Shown: positions 1-6,053 of the stretch, one piece after another | How the letters are laid out: every line of letters begins with the position of its first letter | Numbering within the stretch: position 1 is the stretch's first letter | From: Bacteroidia bacterium | GTDB taxonomy: Bacteria > Bacteroidota > Bacteroidia > NS11-12g > UBA9320 | DNA length: 7,734 nt | Direction: 5' to 3' | NCBI GenBank assembly: GCA_013042025.1 | Contig: JABDQY010000010.1 | Location: 1-7,734, forward strand | Notes under the pieces: generated by a model | Seen by the model: only the letters and a program-made list of their open reading frames with translations | The model's database searches: none | Told to the model about the DNA's origin: nothing | Position numbers and translations under genes: made by a program

Positions 1-566
1 CTCAAACTGTAACAGATAACTTTACGACTAGTCTTGGTTGTGATAGTACAGTAATCACGGATTTAACGATCAATAACTCAGTTATCACTAACCTAACAGA
101 AACATCTTGTGATTCAGCAAATGTGAACGGTAACTGGTATTATACTACTCAAACGGTAACAGATAACTTTACTACTAGTCTTGGATGTGATAGTACAGTA
201 ATTACGGATTTAACAATCAACAACTCGGTTATTACTAACCTAACTGCAACTGCATGTGATAGTGCATCAGTAAATGGAACGTGGTATTATACAACTCAAA
301 CAGTTACAGATAACTTTACTACTAGTCTTGGTTGTGATAGTACTGTAATCACAGATTTAACAATCAATAATTCAGTTATCACTAACCTAACAGAAACTGC
401 ATGTGACAGTGCTTCAGTAAATGGAACGTGGTATTATACAACTCAGACAGTAACAGACAACTTTACTACTAGTCTTGGTTGTGATAGTACAGTAATCACG
501 GATTTAACGATCAATAACTCTGTAATCACTACTTCAACTGCTTCGTCTTGCGACAGGGTTAGTTTA
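1..566 (+). repeat. 147-bp in-frame tandem repeat, three full copies plus one partial
   Basis: Units begin at 126, 273 and 420, and the tail of an earlier unit fills 1-125, so the period is exactly 147 bp (49 codons). The unit reads roughly NGTWYYTTQTVTDNF, then TTSLGCDSTVITDLT, then INNSVITNLTETACDSASV. Each unit carries two cysteines, both followed by DS. Within codons 9-37 the four copies encode identical residues although 15 of those 29 codons vary in sequence. The last copy diverges in its final 12 codons, where it meets the degenerate units. The array probably continues upstream beyond the window, so copy number is unknown. Confidence 0.93.
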
Positions 567-1322
567 AAAGGTAATTGGTATTATTCTTCTCAAACGGTAA
601 CAGAAGTATTTAAAACGGCATTGGGTTGTGATTCTATTCATCATACTTACGTTACTATTTTAAAGAGCACATCTTCAGAGATAAACGTGTCTCTTTGTAA
701 TGGGACTAATTATACACTTCCTGATGGAAGAATAGTATCAGAATCGGGAAGATATGTAAGTACAATAACGAACAGTCAAGGGTGTGATAGTGTCATTACT
801 ACAGTAATATCTATCCATGATATCAATTATAACCCAGTTGAAGATATTACAAAATGCTTAGGAGATGATGCTTACATAGACCTATGGAATAATGGGAATA
901 TGAGGTCGTACAAGTGGAGCAATGGTGGAACAGAATCCTCGATTAACACAAAGGAGTTTGGAACATTTACTGTAGACATGTTGGATGGTAACGGTTGCCT
1001 GGTATCCGACACTATAGAAATAATAGATAAGGAATGTGAACCATGTAAATTATTTGTACCTAATGCATTTACACCTAATTCAAATGGATTAAATGAAACA
1101 TTTGTACCTGTATCACTTTGTGAATTCACAGATTATCGTTTTGAGATTTACAACCGATGGGGAGAACGTGTAATGGAAACAAACGACCCTACGCATAGAT
1201 GGGATGGTACATACGAAGGAAGAGATTGTCAGCAAGATGCTTACATGTGGATTCTATTTTATGTTGACAAAAGTACTATGATGTCTATTTCTGATAAAGG
1301 TACTGTTACCTTATTGAGGTAA
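1..1322 (+). CDS. T9SS type B sorting domain repeat surface protein, 3' part (5' end outside window)
   Basis: This is the C-terminal part of a large secreted, probably cell-surface protein. The frame is open from base 3 to the TAA at 1320-1322 with no stop. The GTG at 123 is only the conserved valine codon of a repeat, so the true start lies upstream of the window. In order I see near-identical 49-residue repeats up to 566, two degenerate units (567-818), an Ig-like domain (about 825-1040, with YKWSNGG and GNGCLVSDTI) and a type B C-terminal domain (1041-1319, with PNAFTPN, YNRWGERV, WDGTYEG and final GTVTLLR). Such domains direct export through the T9SS and anchoring or release at the surface in Bacteroidota. 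Repeats carrying GCDS are common in these adhesin-like proteins; this is family knowledge, and adhesion is an inference. The next gene converges with 15 bases between the stops. Confidence 0.9.
   Translation, partial: QTVTDNFTTSLGCDSTVITDLTINNSVITNLTETSCDSANVNGNWYYTTQTVTDNFTTSLGCDSTVITDLTINNSVITNLTATACDSASVNGTWYYTTQTVTDNFTTSLGCDSTVITDLTINNSVITNLTETACDSASVNGTWYYTTQTVTDNFTTSLGCDSTVITDLTINNSVITTSTASSCDRVSLKGNWYYSSQTVTEVFKTALGCDSIHHTYVTILKSTSSEINVSLCNGTNYTLPDGRIVSESGRYVSTITNSQGCDSVITTVISIHDINYNPVEDITKCLGDDAYIDLWNNGNMRSYKWSNGGTESSINTKEFGTFTVDMLDGNGCLVSDTIEIIDKECEPCKLFVPNAFTPNSNGLNETFVPVSLCEFTDYRFEIYNRWGERVMETNDPTHRWDGTYEGRDCQQDAYMWILFYVDKSTMMSISDKGTVTLLR
567..818 (+). repeat. Two degenerate units of the same repeat family
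   Basis: The stretch from 567 keeps the repeat phase and the landmarks KGNWYY, QTVTE, F and LGCDS, but much of the rest has changed. A second, more distant unit (about 690-818) keeps a leading cysteine, an LPDGR turn, SGRYV and NSQGCDSVITT. The order is near-identical units, then a worn unit, then a distant one. That suggests the array expanded internally while its C-terminal edge stayed fixed. Confidence 0.75.
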
Positions 1323-1337
1323 GCGTTTGCATATTAA

Positions 1338-3173
1338 CTATTCCTTCAATTTAAAACTGGTAAAGAATCTTCTAAGATCTTCCGACTGAAGCACTTCAGG
1401 ATCACCTTCAATGGTCAATTCGTATTCACTGGTTTCAGTCTCAATAATTGTAGAGATAGAACTTCCGAGCATGCTTCTAGAGAAATCCAATTCTACTTCT
1501 TCATCATTAACAAGAGCTGGATAGGATTCCGAATTTCCTCCCATCATGCCCATCATCGACATCATCAGTGTTCCCATTTCTTGTTTTATGTAACGAGATA
1601 TACTGTCACCAACTTCCTTAAAGTACACTTGTTGTTCTTCTGTTAACTTGTTCTTAATACTGTTCTTAGAGTAAGGAAAACCCTCATCTTCAATCTCGGT
1701 TTCATAATCGATGTCATCATATTCTTCAATTTCTGAATCATAGTAGCCTTCAGCATATTCTGCTTCTTCCATTTCGTAGTCGCCCTCATAATCCGAAATC
1801 TCTTCATCATCTTCATCATATACGGCTTCTACGGCCACTTCTTCATACACTGCAGCTTCATCTACTTCATCCATTTCATAAATTCGTTCTCCGTTAATTT
1901 CAGTAGGATAATCAATGTTCTCAATAGATTCAATCTCAGTGATATCATCCGCTTCTTCCATATAGTCTAGATCTTCATAACCAGGAGTAGAATCTTTTAT
2001 TTCCTGTAATTCCTTTAGAAATGCAGCATAATCAAATTCGTCATTTACAGCTTCGGCATCTTCATTGTAATCGGTACGCTCTATTTTGAATGTTGCCATT
2101 CCTTTGGATGTAAAGAGTGTATTTGCATATGTGGTATCCATCATGGATTCAAGTAAAAATCCCATTCCCATAACATCCTTATTTTCTGTGAGATGTGTAC
2201 CTTTTGGAAGATCAACGGTGTAATATTGCTTATCCAAAGACCTCCATTCAATTTCACGATTGGATTCACTTGAAACATCAACTGCTCTTACATTAAATCC
2301 TGCATTTTGGTATTGTGAGATCAAACCATTGTCTCCACATAAATGGCCAGAGCCAACAGCTACAAACATTCCGCCTTCAGCCATTCTATCTTTGGTACGT
2401 TCAAACATTAAATCGTTGCGGTCAAAGAAAATACGTTCATAAAGACTTGTTGCAAACGCATTGGTAGATGAGATAGTAGTATTTAAATAATCACACAAAC
2501 CTCTTAAATCTCCTTGGTGATAGAAGTCTATCATTTGCTCAGTTCCGTTAAACAACTCCATGATATCAAAATCAATATTGTCTTTCTTAATGAATTCAAT
2601 CATCTTGTCACTTAAATTGGCTTTTTCATAATCAAAGCTAGACATGTTGCCAAGTATTGCTTTAAATTGTTCTGTATAGGTTTCAATTCCTATAATCTCT
2701 TTCTTGTTCTTACGTGCATAGTTCTGTAAGTATTGATCTACAAACTGTGTTCTGTTATTTGCTGAAAATTTCAACTTCATAAACTCGATGTAGGCTGGAA
2801 GAATATTAGCTGTTATTTTATGTGCTAAATCTTTTGCAGGAATTTCATTAACCAGCTGTGGAATGAAATTCGTTTCAATATATTTTCCTAAGCTAGTTAT
2901 ATATTGAGTATCAATTATTTCTGTAATTGCCTTTTCGTCCATCTTCTTTATAGAACCCAAGCTTAAATCCAATTCAAACGCAGTTTTGGAACATTGGTCT
3001 ATTGCCCAGAACACACTATCATTAAAGTTGAACGCTTTTTCATCTTGAACGTGAATAGTTCCCATGAGGTAGCTTTTTTCTGTTTGTCCAGGTTTGCTTA
3101 CTTCAAAAAGGATAGAATTTTGAGCAAACGTAAATAGCGGGGAAAAGAAGAGTAGGGTTATTATTTTTTTCAT
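1338..3173 (-). CDS. TraB/GumN-family secreted protein with acidic C-terminal extension
   Basis: The 611-residue product begins with a signal peptide (basic MKK, hydrophobic stretch, likely cleavage near FTFAQ, residues 17-18), so it should leave the cytoplasm. Residues 20-300 form a TraB/GumN domain: GTIH at 38-41, ELD at 67-69, GIETYTEQ at 162-169 and GSGH at 274-277. The two GxxH motifs are the presumed metal ligands of the Tiki/TraB superfamily, so a metal-dependent hydrolase is plausible but no substrate is known. Family members are usually about 300 residues; this one has some 300 more. That part holds a possible beta-rich domain (about 315-368), a very acidic Tyr-rich stretch (about 400-497), a Met cluster (533-544) and a final segment ending FFTSFKLKE. 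The start is ATG without a Shine-Dalgarno sequence. The gene is divergent from the amidase gene and convergent with the surface-protein gene. Confidence 0.87.
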   Translation of the reverse strand: MKKIITLLFFSPLFTFAQNSILFEVSKPGQTEKSYLMGTIHVQDEKAFNFNDSVFWAIDQCSKTAFELDLSLGSIKKMDEKAITEIIDTQYITSLGKYIETNFIPQLVNEIPAKDLAHKITANILPAYIEFMKLKFSANNRTQFVDQYLQNYARKNKKEIIGIETYTEQFKAILGNMSSFDYEKANLSDKMIEFIKKDNIDFDIMELFNGTEQMIDFYHQGDLRGLCDYLNTTISSTNAFATSLYERIFFDRNDLMFERTKDRMAEGGMFVAVGSGHLCGDNGLISQYQNAGFNVRAVDVSSESNREIEWRSLDKQYYTVDLPKGTHLTENKDVMGMGFLLESMMDTTYANTLFTSKGMATFKIERTDYNEDAEAVNDEFDYAAFLKELQEIKDSTPGYEDLDYMEEADDITEIESIENIDYPTEINGERIYEMDEVDEAAVYEEVAVEAVYDEDDEEISDYEGDYEMEEAEYAEGYYDSEIEEYDDIDYETEIEDEGFPYSKNSIKNKLTEEQQVYFKEVGDSISRYIKQEMGTLMMSMMGMMGGNSESYPALVNDEEVELDFSRSMLGSSISTIIETETSEYELTIEGDPEVLQSEDLRRFFTSFKLKE

Positions 3174-3179
3174 TGGCTG

Positions 3180-3187
3180 TAAAAATA
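3180..3187 (-). promoter_or_regulatory. Possible -7 box (7 of 8) for the TraB/GumN gene
   Basis: Read on the minus strand, this is TATTTTTA, one mismatch from the Bacteroidota -7 consensus TAnnTTTG. It ends 6 bases before the ATG at 3173, so transcription would start at or next to the start codon. I see no TTG element at the expected upstream distance, and the region is AT-rich, so a chance match is possible. Confidence 0.3.
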
Positions 3188-3207
3188 AATGAATTGAATA
3201 AGATATT

Positions 3208-3215
3208 TACATTTG
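3208..3215 (+). promoter_or_regulatory. Perfect TAnnTTTG -7 box for the omega-amidase gene
   Basis: TACATTTG matches the Bacteroidota -7 consensus at all six fixed positions and ends 4 bases before the ATG at 3220. Transcription would therefore begin at or within a base or two of the start codon, giving a leaderless mRNA. A -33 TTG at normal spacing is not visible, which lowers confidence. Confidence 0.5.
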
Positions 3216-3219
3216 TTCT

Positions 3220-3969
3220 ATGCCAAGCCTCAAAGTTGCCATTCTCCAATACAATATTTCTTGGAAAAACAAAGCTGAAAATTTCAATAAAATCAAAGAA
3301 ATGATTTCTGAAATAGATGCTGAGCTTGTTGTTCTTCCAGAAATGTTTCAAACAGGATTCTGTATTGACGATAAGTTGATTGCAGAAACAATGGAAGGGG
3401 AGACCATCCAATTTTTGAAAGCAGAATCAAAAGCAAAAGGCATTTCTTTTTGCGGAAGTTTTCTTTGTGTAGATAACAACAGCTATTTCAACCGATTTGT
3501 GATGGTGAGTGATGGAGATGTTGTTGGACATTACGACAAAGTCCATCTCTTTGGATTAGGAGGCGAAACAGCTTTTATTGAAGCCGGGAATACGAAAGTA
3601 GATTTTGCATTTAGAGATTTTAAAATACGTCCAATGGTATGTTACGACTTACGTTTCCCATATTTAAGCTTCAACGATTCGGAATATGACCTTTTGATTT
3701 GTGTTGCGAATTGGCCTAGTCAACGTATTGCCCATTGGGATGCACTACTTAAAGCACGATCAATTGAAAATCAAGTATATGTGATTGCTAGTAACCGGGT
3801 TGGAGAAGTTGATGGACACTTCTATCCAGGACATTCATGTGCGTACAAACCAAATGGAGAATTATTGGTTCATAGCCATAAGGAAGAAGTAATTCAGTTT
3901 GAAATTTCCAAAGAAGAAGTCACCAAAACAAGAGAAAAACATCCGTTTATCAAGGATAGGAAAATGTGA
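3220..3969 (+). CDS. Omega-amidase, YafV/NIT2-type carbon-nitrogen hydrolase
   Basis: This 249-residue cytosolic enzyme belongs to the nitrilase superfamily. The catalytic triad is visible: Glu41 in LPEMF, Lys107 in YDKVHLF and Cys141 in MVCYDLRFP. The extra signature pieces VANWPSQR, HWDALLKARSIENQVYV, SNRVG and YPGHS match what I recall of E. coli YafV and mammalian NIT2. Those enzymes hydrolyse the amide of alpha-ketoglutaramate and alpha-ketosuccinamate, the 2-oxo acids left after glutamine or asparagine transamination, for example in methionine salvage. Length is normal for the group. The ATG at 3220 is the start because family homology begins at once (LKVAILQ) and a promoter box sits just upstream. 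It stands alone between divergent and convergent neighbours. The substrate assignment rests on family resemblance only. Confidence 0.9.
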   Translation: MPSLKVAILQYNISWKNKAENFNKIKEMISEIDAELVVLPEMFQTGFCIDDKLIAETMEGETIQFLKAESKAKGISFCGSFLCVDNNSYFNRFVMVSDGDVVGHYDKVHLFGLGGETAFIEAGNTKVDFAFRDFKIRPMVCYDLRFPYLSFNDSEYDLLICVANWPSQRIAHWDALLKARSIENQVYVIASNRVGEVDGHFYPGHSCAYKPNGELLVHSHKEEVIQFEISKEEVTKTREKHPFIKDRKM

Positions 3970-3976
3970 AAATAGC

Positions 3977-4025
3977 ATTGAGTATTGAAACTTATAATCA
4001 ATTACTTTATACTGAAATACTCAGT
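3977..4025. terminator. Possible shared stem-loop between convergent genes
   Basis: TTGAGTATT at 3978-3986 pairs with AATACTCAG at 4016-4024 (8 Watson-Crick pairs plus one G-T wobble, with a further A-T pair outside). The loop is about 29 bases and contains a small nested stem (3993-3997 with 4007-4011). It fills most of the 58-base gap between the amidase stop and the TfoX-domain gene stop, so it could end transcription from both sides. The long loop and the absence of a clean T-run make this weak. Confidence 0.3.
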
Positions 4026-4027
4026 AC

Positions 4028-4381
4028 TCATTTCTTCTTTGCCTTCTTTTTACTGGCCTTTGCTAAGGGATTAAATCCAATTGCTAAATCGATATAAAAT
4101 TCTAAATCTTTATCTGTATCGATGGCATCTTCATTCACAAAAACATAACCTTTCATTGCACGACCTGTAAAGTTCATTTCACTGCATCCAGGTTTAGCCA
4201 AACACTTTTCATAATTGTCTGGACCCACACGTGCCATTAGTTGGTTCTTTACAATGCCTACACACATTTTTTCATCAAGCATATAGCATATACCTCCCAT
4301 CATTTTCATTTCTCTTGGGTTGTGTTTTCGTTCATTAAATACACGCGTTATACGTTCTGCAAGGTGAGTGTCGTAAGCCAT
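4028..4381 (-). CDS. Stand-alone TfoX/Sxy N-terminal-domain protein with lysine-rich tail
   Basis: The 117-residue product is almost entirely one TfoX N-terminal domain. Recognisable pieces are MAYDTHLAERI at the start, MMGGICYMLDEKMCVGIV (28-45), LMARVGP (48-54), FTGRAMKGYVFV (71-82) and a closing helix near EFYIDLA. The C-terminal domain of full-length Sxy/TfoX, the competence regulator of gamma-proteobacteria, is absent, so a role in competence should not be assumed; single-domain members have no settled function that I know of. The tail AKASKKKAKKK (107-117) is strongly basic and might contact nucleic acid (inference). The ATG lies one base after the stop of the upstream lipoprotein gene, so the two are probably co-transcribed and translationally coupled. 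Four cysteines (32, 40, 60, 66) are present. Confidence 0.87.
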   Translation of the reverse strand: MAYDTHLAERITRVFNERKHNPREMKMMGGICYMLDEKMCVGIVKNQLMARVGPDNYEKCLAKPGCSEMNFTGRAMKGYVFVNEDAIDTDKDLEFYIDLAIGFNPLAKASKKKAKKK

Positions 4382-4382
4382 A

Positions 4383-5192
4383 TTAGGGTTTGAAGTATCT
4401 TATCTCTTTTGTAAATGTTGTTTCTATTTTTTCAAAGTTATCGTTTTCCCAACGATATTTAACGTCTGTTTTAGAACAGTGAATAGAGTCTTCTCCTAAA
4501 CTTCCTTCCTCGTAATCAAAAGTGGTCGTATACAGATATTGTTCACTTGAGTCAATATACCTATTTAGTGGGATTGGTTCATTTTCTTTATCATAAACAG
4601 CAAATTTACCTGTCGAGTTTTCAACGAAGTAAGAGAGTTGAGATGTGGCAATATTCTTTATCTTAATTGAATCTGAAAGGTAAAGGACATATGCATTCTC
4701 AAACATGCAATATTCAATTCCACGAAGACGTTGCATGCCACGCGTGTTCAGTAAGATGTGGTTTGAATCAATCTGTATAACATCAGCAACAGGCTCAGTG
4801 AAAAAACGAAGCTGTTTGTTCTGATAATCAAGAACTGTGAAGTACATGGGAGAACAATAGGCTCCACATCCTTCACCAAAAAACGTATAAATCTTCAAGG
4901 CGTTATCTAGGTAGTAGGTAATATAACCTGAATCCCATCCTCCTTGAACTTCTGAAATCCGAAGACTTCCATCACCCATCTCGATCAAATAATCTTGATT
5001 TAGTGAATCTAACACGTGTGATATAAAGAAGGAATCCTTATCAGATGATTCTATGTTTTGTGTTGCAATGGTGTCAAATTCAACAAGTGTTGAATCGTCT
5101 TTTTGAGAACTCGTTTTGTTAGAATGTTGTTCCTTATCTTGAGAACAACCGAGAATTAAAACTGAAAGTAACAAATAGTATTTCTGCACCAC
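4383..5192 (-). CDS. Predicted lipoprotein of unknown function, GTG start
   Basis: I do not recognise this family. The product (269 residues from the first GTG) has a lipoprotein signal: a short basic start, a hydrophobic stretch and the lipobox ILGC, with Cys16 as the lipidated residue. Residues after the Cys (SQDKEQ) are charged and polar, and acidic residues there can favour surface export of lipoproteins in Bacteroidota (inference). Residues 17-55 are a Ser/Asp/Lys-rich linker, followed by what looks like a mostly beta-strand domain with GEGCGAYC (Cys109 and Cys113, possible disulfide). It ends with YRWENDNFEKIE and several short strands. No in-frame ATG is available near the N terminus, and an in-frame TGA lies directly upstream, so the start must be GTG at 5192 or the adjacent GTG at 5189. 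The second fits the promoter spacing better. The TfoX-domain gene follows after one base. Confidence 0.8.
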   Translation of the reverse strand: MVQKYYLLLSVLILGCSQDKEQHSNKTSSQKDDSTLVEFDTIATQNIESSDKDSFFISHVLDSLNQDYLIEMGDGSLRISEVQGGWDSGYITYYLDNALKIYTFFGEGCGAYCSPMYFTVLDYQNKQLRFFTEPVADVIQIDSNHILLNTRGMQRLRGIEYCMFENAYVLYLSDSIKIKNIATSQLSYFVENSTGKFAVYDKENEPIPLNRYIDSSEQYLYTTTFDYEEGSLGEDSIHCSKTDVKYRWENDNFEKIETTFTKEIRYFKP

Positions 5193-5193
5193 T

Positions 5194-5201
5194 CAAAAAT
5201 A
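5194..5201 (-). promoter_or_regulatory. Perfect TAnnTTTG -7 box for the lipoprotein-TfoX unit
   Basis: Read on the minus strand this is TATTTTTG, a full match to the Bacteroidota -7 consensus. It ends one base before the GTG at 5192 and four bases before the GTG at 5189. The latter equals the spacing seen at the omega-amidase gene, so a leaderless mRNA starting at the second GTG is plausible. No TTG element is seen at -33 spacing. Confidence 0.45.
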
Positions 5202-5248
5202 AGAATTCAATTGGTATACATTTATTCTTTAAATTAGATTGGTAAAAT

Positions 5249-5256
5249 TACTTTTG
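5249..5256 (+). promoter_or_regulatory. Perfect TAnnTTTG -7 box for map-rqcH
   Basis: TACTTTTG matches all six fixed positions of the Bacteroidota -7 consensus and ends 8 bases before the map ATG. The predicted 5' leader is only a few bases. At about the right upstream spacing there is only TTT (5228-5230) instead of TTG. The box lies 47 bases from the opposing lipoprotein box, so this 72-base gap would serve both directions. Confidence 0.5.
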
Positions 5257-5264
5257 CAGCTTCG

Positions 5265-6044
5265 ATGGCGATAAAGATTAAAAATCAAAAACAAATCGAC
5301 GGAATTAGAAAGAGTTCTAGGCTAGCTGCAAGTGTTTTAAAGTATCTAGAAGAATTTGTAGTTCCAGGGAATACAACCAAGTTTATCAATGATAAAGCGT
5401 TGGAATATATTTTAGATCATGGTGCAAAATCTGCAACATTGGGATACGGTGGGCATGGATCCGTTCCTTTTAGTGGGGCGGTATGTACCAGTGTAAATGA
5501 AGTGATTTGTCACGGTGTCCCTAATCAATATGAATTAAAAGATGGCGACATTCTTAATATAGATGTTACCACGATATTGGATGGATATTTTGGAGATACA
5601 TGTAAAATGTATCCAATAGGCGATATTTCAAAGAACGCTCAAGATCTTATTGATGTTACACGCGAATGTTTAGCAATAGGAGTGAATGAATGTAAGCCAG
5701 GAAATCGTTTTGGTAACATTGGATATGAAATTCAACGATTTGCTGAAGGAAAAGGTTATGGTGTTGTTTGGCAGTTTTGTGGTCATGGTGTGGGTTTAAA
5801 ATTTCATGAAGACCCAGAGGTAAGTCACGTAGGTCAAAAGAATACGGGTAAACGAATGAAACCCGGTATGATTTTTACAATTGAACCGATGATTAACGAA
5901 GGTGTGGCTGAATGCATTATCGATAGAAGCGATGGATGGACTGCTCGTACAAGAGATCGTAAATTATCAGCTCAGTTTGAGCACACTATTCTTATTACAC
6001 CTGATGGCAGAGAATTGCTAACGGATGTATATGGAGAGTATTAA
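5265..6044 (+). CDS. map: Type I methionine aminopeptidase
   Basis: This cytosolic metalloprotease removes the initiator methionine from nascent proteins at the ribosome. All five metal ligands of the family are visible: Asp100 (NIDVT), Asp111 (FGDTC), His174 (GHGVG), Glu207 (TIEPM) and Glu239 (AQFEHT). The substrate-binding histidines His83 (ICHGVP) and His181 (KFHEDP) are also present. At 259 residues it has the compact type I length with no N-terminal zinc-finger extension. The ATG at 5265 is supported by the match of the first residues to the family (IKNQKQIDGIRKSSRLAA) and by a -7 box 8 bases upstream. It is the first gene of a likely two-gene unit with rqcH, 9 bases apart. Methionine aminopeptidase is normally essential. 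Confidence 0.97.
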   Translation: MAIKIKNQKQIDGIRKSSRLAASVLKYLEEFVVPGNTTKFINDKALEYILDHGAKSATLGYGGHGSVPFSGAVCTSVNEVICHGVPNQYELKDGDILNIDVTTILDGYFGDTCKMYPIGDISKNAQDLIDVTRECLAIGVNECKPGNRFGNIGYEIQRFAEGKGYGVVWQFCGHGVGLKFHEDPEVSHVGQKNTGKRMKPGMIFTIEPMINEGVAECIIDRSDGWTARTRDRKLSAQFEHTILITPDGRELLTDVYGEY

Positions 6045-6053
6045 TAAAATGAC

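Noticed and set aside
1..566. Regular repeats as a CRISPR array or intergenic satellite
   Set aside because: The period is 147 bp with no unique spacers, the phase is in frame, and variation is synonymous, so the repeats are protein-coding.
872..1129. 85-codon minus-strand open frame inside the surface-protein gene
   Set aside because: It lies wholly opposite the Ig-like and sorting domains, which are clearly coding on the plus strand, and its translation shows no recognisable domain or start signal.
1304..1323. Small hairpin TTACC...GGTAA at the end of the surface-protein gene as a terminator
   Set aside because: The stem is only 6-7 pairs, sits within conserved sorting-domain codons and the stop codon, and has no T-run after it.
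2260..2442. 60-codon plus-strand open frame
   Set aside because: It is antisense to the conserved second GxxH region of the TraB/GumN gene and its peptide has no meaning as a protein.
3103..3411. 102-codon minus-strand open frame spanning the 3174-3219 divergent gap
   Set aside because: It overlaps the signal peptide of the TraB/GumN protein and the Glu41 region of the amidase, both well supported, and covers the promoter region.
4028..4381. Natural competence regulator
   Set aside because: Only the TfoX N-terminal domain is present, no competence genes are nearby, and the CRP-linked Sxy role is known from gamma-proteobacteria, so the name should not carry that function.
1338..5192. Defence or toxin-antitoxin island formed by the TraB-like, amidase, TfoX-domain and lipoprotein genes
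   Set aside because: The genes lie in several separate transcription units, the families are common housekeeping or envelope types, and there is no nuclease, sensor, toxin pair or mobile-element signature.
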